Shown here one piece after another: positions 15,586 to 23,953 of a stretch of 43,573 nucleotides of DNA (position 1 is its first letter; each line of letters starts with the position of its first letter). Source of the DNA: Catenulispora pinisilvae (GTDB lineage Bacteria; Actinomycetota; Actinomycetes; Streptomycetales; Catenulisporaceae); assembly GCF_015356865.1 (NCBI RefSeq), contig NZ_JAAFZA010000071.1, forward strand, positions 1-43,573. Reading direction: 5' to 3'. The notes below the pieces were generated by a model that ran no database searches, had not been told where the DNA came from, and was given only the letters and a program-made list of their open reading frames with translations. The position numbers were made by a program, and so were the translations under genes.

Positions 15586-16171
15586 GCCACCTGCCTCCGA
15601 CCGCCGCGCCGAACTGCTGAACCTGGCCGCCGGCCTGTTCGCCGAGCGCGGATACAAGAACACGACGGTGCGCGACATCGCCGACGCCGCCGGGATCCTG
15701 TCCGGGAGCCTCTACCACCACTTCGATTCCAAGGAGACGATGGCGGACGAGATCCTGCGGACCTTCCTGGACGAGCTGTTCCGCGACTACCGCGCCATCG
15801 TCGAGCAGGAGAGCGATCCGCGCCGCGCCTTCGAGCAGTTGGTCGACGCCTCGTTCCAGGCCATCGACCGCAGCCACGCGGCGATCGCGCTGTATCAGAA
15901 CGAGGCGAAGCAGCTGCGGCAGTCACCGCGTTTCGGGTATCTGGACGAGACCGACCGCGAGTTCCGCGAGATCTGGCTGGGGACGCTGGAGAAGGGGATC
16001 GCGTCCGGCACGTTCCGGGCGGATCTGGACGCGACCATGGCGTATCGGTTCGTGCGCGACACGGTGTGGGTGGCGGTGCGCTGGTACGCGCCGGGCGGGA
16101 AGCTCACGGCCGAGGCGGTTTCGGCGCAGTACCTCTCCATGATCCTCGAAGGGTTCCAGAGCCGGGATTAG
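15578..16171 (+). CDS. kstR2: KstR2-like TetR-family repressor
   Basis: A 197-residue TetR regulator. The N-terminal helix-turn-helix (about residues 11-57: LLNLAAGLFAERGYKNTTVRDIADAAGILSGSLYHHFDSKE) and the C-terminal ligand domain (with IALYQNEAKQLRQSPRF and YRFVRDTVWVAVRWYAPGGKLTAEAV) match mycobacterial KstR2 (Rv3557c), which is released from DNA by HIP-CoA. The ATG is followed after 5 bases by the ipdF stop, an 8-bp overlap; an earlier in-frame ATG at 15551 lies deep in ipdF and is unlikely. Its most likely targets are the three 20-bp palindromes in this window, including the one driving its own operon. Downstream there is an unusual array of half-site-like repeats before fadA6. Confidence 0.9.
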   Translation: MPKPPASDRRAELLNLAAGLFAERGYKNTTVRDIADAAGILSGSLYHHFDSKETMADEILRTFLDELFRDYRAIVEQESDPRRAFEQLVDASFQAIDRSHAAIALYQNEAKQLRQSPRFGYLDETDREFREIWLGTLEKGIASGTFRADLDATMAYRFVRDTVWVAVRWYAPGGKLTAEAVSAQYLSMILEGFQSRD

Positions 16172-16173
16172 CC

Positions 16174-16252
16174 GTGCCTAGCAGGGCGGGATCAGCAGTA
16201 CCTAGCAGGATCAGCAGTACCAAGCAGGATCAGCAGTACCAAGCAGGGAGTG
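16174..16252. repeat. Direct-repeat array of KstR2 half-site-like units upstream of fadA6
   Basis: Between kstR2 and fadA6 lie four direct repeats: 16174-16197 (24 bp, contains a 5-bp insertion), 16198-16216, 16217-16235 (both 19 bp, GTACCWAGCAGGATCAGCA) and 16236-16252 (partial). Each carries TRCCWAGCA, the same sequence as the half-site of the KstR2-type operators, but all in the same orientation. The last unit runs into the ribosome-binding region (GGGAGTG) of fadA6. Confidence 0.75.
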
Positions 16253-16260
16253 ATGCAGCC

Positions 16261-17412
16261 ATGGCCGAGGCCTACATAGTCGGGGCACTGCGGACGGCGG
16301 TCGGGCGTAAGAAGGGCGCACTGGCCGCGGCCCACCCGGCCGACCTGGGAGCACACGTCATCAAGGCGGTCGTGGACGCGGCCGGGGTGGATCCGGCGGC
16401 GGTGGACGACGTCGTGTTCGGCTGCGTCGACACCATCGGGCACCAGGCCGGCGACATCGCCCGCACCGCGTGGCTGGCCGCCGGGCTGCCCGAGGAGGTG
16501 CCCGGCGTGACCGTGGACCGGCAATGCGGCTCGTCGCAGCAGGCCGTGCACTTCGCGGCGCAGGCGGTGATGAGCGGGACGGCGGATCTCGTGGTGGCCG
16601 GCGGCGTGCAGAACATGTCGCAGATCCCGATCGCGGCGGCGATGACGGTCGCCACGCAGTTCGGCATCACGGATCCGTTCTCCGGATCGAAGGGCTGGAA
16701 GGCGCGCTACGGCGACCAGCCGGTGACGCAGTTCCACGCGGCCGAGCTGATCGCAGCGAAGTGGGACGTGTCGCGGGAAGCGATGGAGGCCTACGCGCTG
16801 GAGTCGCATCGGCGCGCGCTCACCGCGATCGACGAGGGGCGGTTCGAGCGCGAAATCGTGCCGTACGAAGGGTTCGCGGTGGACGAGGGCCCGCGGCGGG
16901 ACACGTCGAAGGAGGCGATGGCCGGACTGCGGACGCTGGTCGAGGGCGGCCGGCTCACCGCGGCCGTCTCGTCGCAGATCTCTGATGCCTCCGCCGCGCT
17001 CCTCATCGCCTCCGAGGACGCGGTACGGACCCACGGCCTCACCCCGCGCGCCCGGATCCATCACCTGTCGGTCCGCGGCGCCGACCCGATCTACATGCTC
17101 ACCGCGCCGATTCCGGCTACCGCGCACGCCTTGAAGAAGGCCGGCATGAAACTGGCCGACATGGACCTCGTGGAGATCAATGAGGCTTTTGCGTCCGTGG
17201 TCTTGGCCTGGGCCCGGGAGACTGACGCCGATCTCGCCAAGGTGAACGTCAACGGCGGCGCCATCGCGCTGGGCCACCCGCTCGGCGCCACCGGCGCGCG
17301 ACTGATGACCACGCTCCTGCACGAGTTGGAGCGCACCGGCGGCCGCTATGGGCTCCAGACGATGTGCGAGGGCGGCGGTCAGGCCAACGTCACGATCATC
17401 GAAAGACTCTGA
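16261..17412 (+). CDS. fadA6: FadA6-like acetyl-CoA acyltransferase (thiolase)
   Basis: A 383-residue thiolase with nucleophile Cys89 in VDRQCGSSQQ, the NEAF motif, His339 in GHPLGATGA and Cys369 in MCEGGG, a complete catalytic set. The whole length matches mycobacterial FadA6 (Rv3556c), which performs thiolytic release of acetyl-CoA during degradation of the opened steroid ring C/D chain. The ATG at 16261 has a GGGAG ribosome-binding sequence about 11 bases upstream. The gene is 89 bases downstream of kstR2; the interval holds the direct-repeat array, so it may be read from the fadE30 promoter or have its own control. Confidence 0.9.
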   Translation: MAEAYIVGALRTAVGRKKGALAAAHPADLGAHVIKAVVDAAGVDPAAVDDVVFGCVDTIGHQAGDIARTAWLAAGLPEEVPGVTVDRQCGSSQQAVHFAAQAVMSGTADLVVAGGVQNMSQIPIAAAMTVATQFGITDPFSGSKGWKARYGDQPVTQFHAAELIAAKWDVSREAMEAYALESHRRALTAIDEGRFEREIVPYEGFAVDEGPRRDTSKEAMAGLRTLVEGGRLTAAVSSQISDASAALLIASEDAVRTHGLTPRARIHHLSVRGADPIYMLTAPIPATAHALKKAGMKLADMDLVEINEAFASVVLAWARETDADLAKVNVNGGAIALGHPLGATGARLMTTLLHELERTGGRYGLQTMCEGGGQANVTIIERL

Positions 17413-17588
17413 TCTGCGACGTCTTCCCACGCCGGGATCGCCGACGGGACGGGCGGCGGGATCGGCGGCGGATAGTCGTGGGACCAGCCGCGCGATGCCC
17501 GGCGAATCGTTCGCTGAAACGTATGCGATCCGTGATGCTTATCAGTTCGTGAAGCCCGTGACCGAGCTGATTCCCGGCAGTACTCTGA

Positions 17589-18059
17589 ATGGCGATGAAC
17601 CTGAATTGGAAAGCCGGCGCGGCAGTCGCCGCCGCGGTGCTGCTGCTGGTGCTCATCGTGCGGCCGACCAGCTCGGGGCACCACTTCAAGGTGACCGCCA
17701 CCGAGTACGACTGCAACGTCAAGATCAGCGACGACCCGCGCCCGCTGAACAAGGAAGTCCTGTCGACGGTGAGCATAAAGTGCGCCACGCCGCCGAAGCA
17801 GACGAACCTGGTACTCCAGCTCCAGTACCACAAGGCCGGCAACGCCCCGTGGGCGAACGCCGGCGACGCCCGCGCGTACACCGGGATGCCGACCCCGAAC
17901 TATCAGGACATTAACATCACGCAGCCCTGTGCGGCCGGCAGCTGGCGGATCGAGTACTCGCTCGGCGGCGTCGCCTCGGTGCTCGGGACGAACTTCCAGC
18001 AGCCGCCGCAGTTCGGCGGCAGCAAGGACATCAGCGACTCCCAGTGCGTCAACTCCTGA
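17589..18059 (+). CDS. Secreted or membrane-anchored protein of unknown function
   Basis: A 156-residue protein with an N-terminal hydrophobic segment (about residues 9-27, after NWK) and an extracytoplasmic beta-rich domain with four cysteines (in YDCNVK, IKCATP, QPCAAG, SQCVNS), enough for two disulfides. The stretch TEYDCNVKISDDPRPLNKEV starts the domain. No family is recognised. An alternative start two codons later (MNLNWK) is equally good. Codon use is ordinary for the window. It follows fadA6 after 176 bases and probably is not part of that operon. Confidence 0.6.
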   Translation: MAMNLNWKAGAAVAAAVLLLVLIVRPTSSGHHFKVTATEYDCNVKISDDPRPLNKEVLSTVSIKCATPPKQTNLVLQLQYHKAGNAPWANAGDARAYTGMPTPNYQDINITQPCAAGSWRIEYSLGGVASVLGTNFQQPPQFGGSKDISDSQCVNS

Positions 18060-18203
18060 GCTCATCTCACCCGCTCTGACCAGGGATTCAACCCTTGGTG
18101 ATCACCCACGCGGAGGTATCGGGGTGCGCGCGCCCCGGGCCGGTCATGCGAGCCTACTTAGGGCACCCTACGTGCCTGACTGGTTACTCGAAGGAGTACT
18201 CGC

Positions 18204-18440
18204 ATGCGTAAGATCGCCACCATCGCTGCCGGCGCCGCTCTCGCGGCCGGCGTGGTCCTGGTCCCGGTCGCTACTGCCAGCGCGGCCACCTCTGCCACCG
18301 CCAGTCCTCCGGTCACCAACGTGCATCCGCGAGTATCCCTCTACGACTGCATCGCATCGGGCGGCCAGGTCCTGGAACTCCAGCCTGGCTACGGCATCTG
18401 CTTGGGTGGCCCGCTCGATGGCCAGCCGGTCTGGTGGTAG
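18204..18440 (+). CDS. Small secreted protein
   Basis: A 78-residue protein with a clear signal peptide (MRKIATIAAGAALAAGVVLV, probable cleavage after TASA near residue 27), leaving about 50 residues with one Cys pair (DCIASGG and GICLGG), probably one disulfide. A strong ribosome-binding site (GAAGGAG) precedes the ATG by 7 bases and a strong terminator hairpin follows at 18482-18526, so this is an independent, probably highly expressed transcription unit. No homologue is recognised. Confidence 0.75.
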   Translation: MRKIATIAAGAALAAGVVLVPVATASAATSATASPPVTNVHPRVSLYDCIASGGQVLELQPGYGICLGGPLDGQPVWW

Positions 18441-18481
18441 TCGCACAGCAAGACCAGCATCGCAGGTTGGCATAGTCACAG

Positions 18482-18526
18482 CACGCATGGGTCTCCGCGT
18501 CTGCCTGACGCGGGGACCCTTGCGTG
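18482..18526. terminator. Long hairpin terminator after the small secreted protein gene
   Basis: An inner 13-bp stem with one mismatch (GGGTCTCCGCGTC / GACGCGGGGACCC, loop TGCCT) is extended by an outer CACGCA/TGCGTG stem. It separates the rightward small gene from the leftward crgA-like gene and can serve both. Confidence 0.85.
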
Positions 18527-18549
18527 TGTTGGGAATTCCGGCTCTGTCT

Positions 18550-18834
18550 TTAGCTCGCGGTCTTTGCGCTGCCCGCGGCCGATCCGCCGCTGCTCCGCTC
18601 CGCGTGCGCCGCCCGCGCCTCCCGCCGGCTCTTATCCAGCGGGTCGCCGTGCCAGAGCATCGACAGGCCGATGAACAAGTTCAGTAACACTCCCACGATC
18701 GCGTAGTTCCACCCGCCGAGGGCGTGTTGTCCGGGGATCGGCGCGAGGGTGTATGTCAGGATCCAGGCGGCGGCCACTACCAGGCAGCCGAGGATCACCG
18801 CGCCGAACCACGGGGGCGAGGGCTTGTCATTCAT
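18550..18834 (-). CDS. CrgA-like small membrane protein
   Basis: A 94-residue protein with two membrane helices (about residues 10-32 and 43-62) separated by a short loop ending in GGWNYAIVG, as in the actinobacterial cell-division protein CrgA, where the W-N pair at the start of helix 2 is conserved. CrgA bridges FtsZ and septal penicillin-binding proteins. This protein lacks the usual basic N-terminal tail and instead has a charged, Ala/Ser-rich C-terminal tail, so it may be a divergent paralogue rather than the principal CrgA. It is divergent from alkB. Confidence 0.5.
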   Translation of the reverse strand: MNDKPSPPWFGAVILGCLVVAAAWILTYTLAPIPGQHALGGWNYAIVGVLLNLFIGLSMLWHGDPLDKSRREARAAHAERSSGGSAAGSAKTAS

Positions 18835-18895
18835 GGCGCTCCTGTCAACTTGGACCCTTGCCCTGCAGTGTGATGCGTGCCACTCTCATTGTGCA

Positions 18896-18918
18896 AGGGA
18901 TCCAATAGCGGAATCCCT
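18896..18918. promoter_or_regulatory. Dyad in the alkB upstream region
   Basis: Perfect 6-bp arms AGGGAT/ATCCCT with an 11-base spacer lie about 62 bases upstream of the alkB start. An overlapping longer-range pair, CCCTTGC at 18855-18861 and GCAAGGG at 18893-18899, shares the left arm. The position fits an operator for alkB or for the divergent gene, but no regulator is assigned. Confidence 0.35.
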
Positions 18919-18980
18919 CGAAAGCGTGCCGGAGAACGACAGAACGCAACAGACAGGAACGGACAGCGGGAGGCTGTGAC

Positions 18981-20192
18981 ATGTCGGCGTCGACCCTCAG
19001 TACCAGTGAGCTGCGACCGGAGGCGCAGGCCTGGCAGGACGGCAAACGCTACCTGTGGCCGCTGGCCCTGGTGGTGCCGATCCTCCCTTACGTGGGCTAC
19101 GGCCTGTGGCACCGCTTCGACAACGCGCTGGCCTGGTACCTGACCCCGTTCCTGGTCTACGTCATCGTGCCGGTCGGGGACTGGCTGATCGGCGAGGACG
19201 CCGCCAACCCGCCGGTGGAGCGGGAGGCGCAGCTCCAGTCGGCCTGGTACTACCGGGTTCTGACGTTCCTCTATCTACCGCTGCAATTCGGGTCGCTGGT
19301 GCTCGGAGCGTGGGCCTGGAGCCAGCCGCACGTCAACCTGGCGTCCAAGGTCGGCATCGTGATCACCATCGGCATCGTGACCGGCATCGCCATCAACACC
19401 GCGCACGAACTCGGGCACAAGCGCGAGGAAGTGGAGCGCTGGCTGTCGAAGATCGCGCTGGCGCCGTCCGGCTACGGGCACTTCTACGTCGAGCACAACC
19501 GCGGGCACCACGTGCGGGTCGCGACGCCTGAGGACCCGGCGTCGGCGCGCCTGGGCGAGTCCTTCTACCGCTTCTGGCCGCGTACCGTGTGGGGCTCGCT
19601 GAAGTCGGCGTGGGCGCTGGAGACGAAGAAGCACCGGCTGCGCAAGCGTTCGCCGTGGTCGCTGCGCAACGACGTGCTGAACGCCTGGCTGATGACGGTG
19701 CTCCTGTTCGCGGCGCTGACCGTCTGGCTCGGGGTCGGGGTGCTGCCGTTCCTGCTGCTACAGATGGTGTTCGGCTTCTCGCTGCTGGAGATCGTGAACT
19801 ATCTGGAGCACTACGGCCTGCTGCGTCAGCGCACTGATAGCGGCCGCTACGAGAAGGTCGAGCCGGTCCACAGCTGGAACAGCGACCGGCTGTCGACGAA
19901 CGTCTTCCTGTACCAGCTCCAGCGGCACAGCGACCACCACTCCTACCCGAACCGCCGCTACCAGGTCCTGCGCTCGTTCGACGAGGCCCCGCAGCTGCCC
20001 GGCGGCTACGCGACGATGATCGTGGTCGCGCTGTTCCCGCCGGCCTGGCGCCGGTTGATGGACCAGCGCGTGCTGGACCACTACGACGGCGACGCGCTGA
20101 AGGCGAACCTGACGCCGAAGCTGCGGGCCAAGTACGAGGCCGAGTACGAGGCTGGGGCTGGGGCTGGGGCTGAGGCGGCGGCGCGCGGCTGA
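18981..20192 (+). CDS. alkB: Alkane 1-monooxygenase (AlkB)
   Basis: A 403-residue integral-membrane di-iron hydroxylase with all histidine boxes: HELGHK at 142-147, EHNRGHH at 171-177, NYLEHYGL at 273-280 and LQRHSDHH at 313-320. Six membrane helices are visible in the expected pattern. It hydroxylates the terminal carbon of medium-chain n-alkanes using electrons from rubredoxin. No rubredoxin or rubredoxin-reductase gene follows and no rubredoxin domain is fused, unlike many actinobacterial alkB loci. The C-terminus ends in an Ala/Gly/Glu repeat tail (EYEAGAGAGAEAAARG). The start follows a GGGAGG site. Confidence 0.92.
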   Translation: MSASTLSTSELRPEAQAWQDGKRYLWPLALVVPILPYVGYGLWHRFDNALAWYLTPFLVYVIVPVGDWLIGEDAANPPVEREAQLQSAWYYRVLTFLYLPLQFGSLVLGAWAWSQPHVNLASKVGIVITIGIVTGIAINTAHELGHKREEVERWLSKIALAPSGYGHFYVEHNRGHHVRVATPEDPASARLGESFYRFWPRTVWGSLKSAWALETKKHRLRKRSPWSLRNDVLNAWLMTVLLFAALTVWLGVGVLPFLLLQMVFGFSLLEIVNYLEHYGLLRQRTDSGRYEKVEPVHSWNSDRLSTNVFLYQLQRHSDHHSYPNRRYQVLRSFDEAPQLPGGYATMIVVALFPPAWRRLMDQRVLDHYDGDALKANLTPKLRAKYEAEYEAGAGAGAEAAARG

Positions 20193-20384
20193 GCCACGCC
20201 GCCGAGTAGGGAAGCGTCCCCGGCTCCTTCACACGCTTCTTACTCCCTCACATGATGGAGTGGGTGCGTAGAAAGGCTTCCCGGCCCTTGACCCGCCCGA
20301 CCCAAGCGTGCTGATATCACTCACGCAGGGATGCCGACCCGAGGGGTGGTTTCCTTTGCGTTCCCCGATGTCGCTCTGGTACCG

Positions 20385-21467
20385 CTACCGGTTCGGCGCG
20401 TTCTTGTTCTGCGCTCTCCTGGTGTCGGCGGCGTCGGTGGGTACGGCCGCGGCCGTGATCGCGGCCTGGGTGGCCGAATAGGCGGCGCCGTACAGCTGGG
20501 CCAGCCCCGCGGCCGTCTCCGCGATCCGCTCCCGCAACGTCTCCGGCGCCAGTACCTCGACCCCGGCGCCCAGCTTCAGGAATTCGCCGTGGGCGTGGGT
20601 CAGCGACTCGATCGGCACCGTCGCCTTCACCCAGCCGGCCCGCTCGCAGTCGTCCTCGGCGGTGGTGTCCACCGCCTTCACCACATCCGTGGCCATCACC
20701 TCCGCCAGCCGCCGCCGACCGCCCGGCGAGAGCCGGATCAGCGCCTCGCCCTGGACCAGCCGGGTCCGGAACTCCGCGACCTGGTGGGACCAGTAGGAGT
20801 CGAGGTCGAAGTCCGCCGGCCGCTCGAAGCGCGAGTCGTCGTCCTGCAGCGCGGTCAGTTCCAGGATCTGGTTCACGCGGTAGGTGTTCACCCGCCCCGC
20901 CGATTCCGCGACCGCGTACCACTTCCCGGTCTTCAGCACGATCCCGTACGGCGCCAGCGTCCGCTCGACCTCCGTCGGCTCGGTCCACCGCCGGTACAGC
21001 ACCCTGATACGCCGTTGGTTCCACACCGCCTCGGCGACCGCGGGCAGGAAGGCGCTGGTGTCCCCGTCGTCGTACCAGCCGGGCGCGTCGAGCAGGAAGC
21101 GCTCCTGGATCCGGCCGCTGCGGTCGGCCAGCTCCGGCGGCAGTGCGGCCTTCACCTTCAGCTGCGCGGCGGCCATCACCGAGCCCAGTCCCAGCTCCGC
21201 CGCCGGTCCCGGCAGCGCGGCCAGGAACATCGCCTGCGCCTCGTCCGCCGACAGGCCGGTCAGCCGGGTGCGGTAGCCGGCCAGCAGCTGGTAGCCGCCG
21301 GCCGGGCCGGCGTCGCCGTAGAGCGGGATGCCGGCCTCGTGCAGCGATTCGACGTCCCGGTAGATGGTGCGGACCGAGACCTCCAGTTCGTCGGCGAGTT
21401 GCTGGGCCGTCATGCGTCCCCGCGTCTGCAACAGCAGGAGCAGGGAGACGAGTCGACTGGCGCGCAT
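20385..21467 (-). CDS. WYL-domain transcriptional regulator (DeoR-type helix-turn-helix)
   Basis: A 360-residue regulator. Residues 1-60 form an HTH_11 winged helix (SRLVSLLLLLQTRGRMTAQQLADELEVSVRTIYRDVESL), followed by a linker and a WYL domain (about 135-235; here the key triad region reads YGIVLKTGKWYAVAES) and the C-terminal WCX extension (about 240-330). WYL regulators bind nucleic-acid-type or other ligands and often control stress or DNA-damage genes. It is the last gene of a leftward run that begins with echA20, 36 bases after a GNAT gene, so it may be transcribed with the steroid genes. Confidence 0.88.
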   Translation of the reverse strand: MRASRLVSLLLLLQTRGRMTAQQLADELEVSVRTIYRDVESLHEAGIPLYGDAGPAGGYQLLAGYRTRLTGLSADEAQAMFLAALPGPAAELGLGSVMAAAQLKVKAALPPELADRSGRIQERFLLDAPGWYDDGDTSAFLPAVAEAVWNQRRIRVLYRRWTEPTEVERTLAPYGIVLKTGKWYAVAESAGRVNTYRVNQILELTALQDDDSRFERPADFDLDSYWSHQVAEFRTRLVQGEALIRLSPGGRRRLAEVMATDVVKAVDTTAEDDCERAGWVKATVPIESLTHAHGEFLKLGAGVEVLAPETLRERIAETAAGLAQLYGAAYSATQAAITAAAVPTDAADTRRAQNKNAPNR

Positions 21468-21503
21468 AGCTGGATTATCCGTCCAGCCGCCGACAGATTC
21501 GCG

Positions 21504-22094
21504 TTACGCCGTGAACCCGGTGCGGACCTTCGTGCCGCGGCTCGCGGCCCGGGCCTGCTCGAAGTCCGCGCGCACGAGGGCGTAGACCACCATGTCGCGG
21601 TACTCGCCGGCCCGGAAATGGCAGCCGCGGGTGATGCCCTCGCGCAGCAGCCCGGTCTTCTCCAGCGACCGCTGCTCGGCCAGGTTCTCGACGTCCGTCG
21701 AGGCCTCCACCCGGTTCACCGTCGTGTTCTCGAACAGGTACGCCACCAGGAGCCGCTGCGCCTCGGTGCCGTAGCCCTTGCCCCGGCCGGCCGGGATCAG
21801 GCCGATGCCGAAGTTCAGGCCCGGGGCCGGGACCGGGCCGTAGTGCACCGGGTGCCAGCTGACGTGGCCGATGTACTCGCCGTCGGCCTCGACCGCGAGC
21901 CGGCCGGTCAGATCGCCCCACTTCTGGTACGCCTCGCCCGATTCCACGCTCTTGCGCAGCCGGTTCGGGTCGGTGAAGCCGTAGAAGCTGTAGGGGTCGT
22001 TCTCGGGGGTCGACACGTTGGCCTCGTCGATGGCGCAGTCTTCCAGCGTGATCGGTCGGAGCCGGACCGTGGTCCCGGGGGTGTCGTAAGTCAT
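21504..22094 (-). CDS. GNAT-family N-acetyltransferase
   Basis: A 196-residue protein of the RimJ/RimL-like GNAT group. It begins with VRLRPITLEDC and has GYIGHVSWH-type beta strands (here GEYIGHVSWHPVHYG), the acetyl-CoA-binding IPAGRGKGYGTEAQRLLVAYLFEN segment (about residues 105-130) and the TDVENLAEQRSLEKTGLLREG ending. Substrate is unknown. The ATG at 22094 begins MTYDTPG; an upstream start at 22103 would add 3 residues. Only 10 bases separate it from the ipdC stop, so it is likely carried on the ipd transcript. Confidence 0.85.
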   Translation of the reverse strand: MTYDTPGTTVRLRPITLEDCAIDEANVSTPENDPYSFYGFTDPNRLRKSVESGEAYQKWGDLTGRLAVEADGEYIGHVSWHPVHYGPVPAPGLNFGIGLIPAGRGKGYGTEAQRLLVAYLFENTTVNRVEASTDVENLAEQRSLEKTGLLREGITRGCHFRAGEYRDMVVYALVRADFEQARAASRGTKVRTGFTA

Positions 22095-22104
22095 AGACGC
22101 CAAG

Positions 22105-23175
22105 TTAGCCCACTACCGTCGCGGACGTCTTGACCATTGTCGCGACCGCCTCGGCGATGATCCGGTCCACCAGTTCCTCGCAGCTCGGCAGGTCCTCGAT
22201 CAGTCCCACGACCTGGCCGGCGGACAGTACGCCGGCCGCCGGGTTCCCCTGGACCAGCCCGGCCTTCAGCAGCATCGGGGTGTTCGCGGCCATCACCACC
22301 TGGCCGAGCCGCAGGCCGTGGTGCTTGCGCATGGCCAGGCCGTCCTTGACCATCGCCCGCAACGACATCCCGGTCATCTTCTTGAACGCCAGGCCGTTGC
22401 GGGCCGAGCGCACGAGCGAGCTGACGCGTCCCGAGTCCTCGATCCGCTCCACCAGGCCGGTGCGGAGCACGCGGTGCGGCACACCGTCGATCTTCGGCGT
22501 CGCGACGGTCCCGTTGACGTCCTTGGCCAGATACAACGCCTTCACGGCTTCGGGGACGCGGGAGTCGGACGTCAGCAGGAACCGCGTTCCCATCGCCACG
22601 CCCTCGGCGCCGAATGCCAGCGCCGCGGCCAGTCCGCGTCCGTCGAAGAAGCCGCCGGCCGCCACCACCGGGATGTCCACGGCCGCGGTGATCTGCGGCA
22701 GCAGCAGGCTGGTGGCGACGCCGCCGGTGTGCCCGCCGCCTTCGCCGCCCTGCACGATGACCGCGTCCACGCCCCAGGCCGCGACCTTCTCGGCGTGCCG
22801 CTTCGCGCCGATCGACGGGACCACGACCGTTCCGGCGTCTTTGAGCTTCGCGATCAGTTCTTGTCTCGGGGCCAGGGCGAAGGACGCGACGCGCACGCCT
22901 TCTTTGATCAGCAGGTCCACGCGTTCGGCGGCGTCGGCGGCGTCAGCCCTCAGATTCACCCCGAAAGGAGCATCAGTACGCTCCTTCACCTCGCGGATCG
23001 CCGTCGCCAGTTCCTCGTAGGACATCGTCGCCGAGGCCAGGATCCCCAGCGCTCCGGCCCGGGCCGTCGCCGTCACCAGGTGCGGGCCGGCGACCCAGCC
23101 CATGCCGGTCTGCACGATCGGGTGCCGGACGCCGACGAGCTCGGTCCAGCGTGTGCGGATCCGCTGCTCCAACAT
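22105..23175 (-). CDS. ipdC: IpdC, FMN-dependent dehydrogenase of steroid ring C/D degradation
   Basis: A 356-residue TIM-barrel flavoprotein of the nitronate monooxygenase family, the same length as mycobacterial IpdC (Rv3553). It shows HPIVQTGMGWVAGPHLVTA at the N-terminus, VVVPSIGAKRHAEK, the phosphate-binding VQGGEGGGHTGGV and PVVAAGGFFDGRGLAAALAFGAEGVAMGTRFL. IpdC introduces the double bond into the ring of 5-oxo-HIC-CoA to give HIEC-CoA, which EchA20 then opens. Its context between ipdB (7 bases away) and the GNAT gene supports this over a nitronate-detoxifying role. Confidence 0.9.
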   Translation of the reverse strand: MLEQRIRTRWTELVGVRHPIVQTGMGWVAGPHLVTATARAGALGILASATMSYEELATAIREVKERTDAPFGVNLRADAADAAERVDLLIKEGVRVASFALAPRQELIAKLKDAGTVVVPSIGAKRHAEKVAAWGVDAVIVQGGEGGGHTGGVATSLLLPQITAAVDIPVVAAGGFFDGRGLAAALAFGAEGVAMGTRFLLTSDSRVPEAVKALYLAKDVNGTVATPKIDGVPHRVLRTGLVERIEDSGRVSSLVRSARNGLAFKKMTGMSLRAMVKDGLAMRKHHGLRLGQVVMAANTPMLLKAGLVQGNPAAGVLSAGQVVGLIEDLPSCEELVDRIIAEAVATMVKTSATVVG

Positions 23176-23182
23176 GCCTCGC

Positions 23183-23953
23183 TCAGCCCCTTTTGGCGGA
23201 CGGGACTTCGCGCTCGCGGGTGTTCTCCGGATCCAGGACCTCGCGGATCAGCCACAGAGCCACGTCGTCCGGCTCCGGGGTGGTCTCCGGATTGTCGGTG
23301 CCGACCAGGACGAAGCCGGTCGCCTCGACCACGTCGTCGACCGAGACGCCGGGATGGACCGAGCGGATCCGCATCCGGTTGTCCTTGGTCTGGAAGTCGA
23401 AGACGGCCAGGTTCGTCACCACGCGGCGCAGTTCGTGGAACCGCGCCGCGTGTCCCACGCCCCGGGCCCGGTCGTATCCGAGCCCTGAGACGACGTCCAC
23501 CTTCTCCACGAACACCTTGGGGGAGTGGTTGGCGATCCAGTAGCTCGTCGGGTGGTTGACGGTGTTGCCCGGCGCGCCGCGCACGCCGATCAGCTGTGCC
23601 TTGGGCCGGGCGAAGTCGGTGCCGATGGCGGAGATGTTCTGGTTGCCGAACTTGTCCAGCTGGCTGGCGCCCATCATCACGTGGCGCGAGCCGTGCCAGA
23701 CGAAGTCGAACAGCTGGCGGTAGGGGATGTGCGCCTCGACGAGGGAAGCAGTGCCCGTGGGGTCGGTCAGGTAGTCCGCGTCTCCGTCGGAGAGCATGAG
23801 GCCCAGGGCGAAGGTCATCTTGGCCAGCCGGGCGCCGAGCGCCGGGATCAGGCCCATCGGCGAGGCGATGATCTCGCCGTCGCCGCGCCAGGCTTCGGCG
23901 CAGGCCGCCACGCAGATTTCGGCGCGGGTCACGTCGCGGGTCACGTCGCTCAT
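23183..23953 (-). CDS. ipdB: IpdB, beta subunit of COCHEA-CoA hydrolase
   Basis: A 256-residue CoA-transferase-family protein resembling IpdB (Rv3552): TRAEICVAACAEAWRGDGEIIASPMG, LMLSDGDADYLTDPTG, QLFDFVWHGSRHVMMGASQLDKFGNQN and the ending VDDVVEATGF. With IpdA it forms the heteromeric hydrolase that opens steroid ring C of COCHEA-CoA; despite the fold it is not a CoA transferase. Its ATG overlaps the ipdA stop (ATGA), as expected for equimolar subunits. Confidence 0.9.
   Translation of the reverse strand: MSDVTRDVTRAEICVAACAEAWRGDGEIIASPMGLIPALGARLAKMTFALGLMLSDGDADYLTDPTGTASLVEAHIPYRQLFDFVWHGSRHVMMGASQLDKFGNQNISAIGTDFARPKAQLIGVRGAPGNTVNHPTSYWIANHSPKVFVEKVDVVSGLGYDRARGVGHAARFHELRRVVTNLAVFDFQTKDNRMRIRSVHPGVSVDDVVEATGFVLVGTDNPETTPEPDDVALWLIREVLDPENTREREVPSAKRG

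Noticed and set aside
18060-18203. Possible riboswitch before the small secreted protein
   Set aside because: No recognisable riboswitch fold or conserved core; only a ribosome-binding site could be supported.
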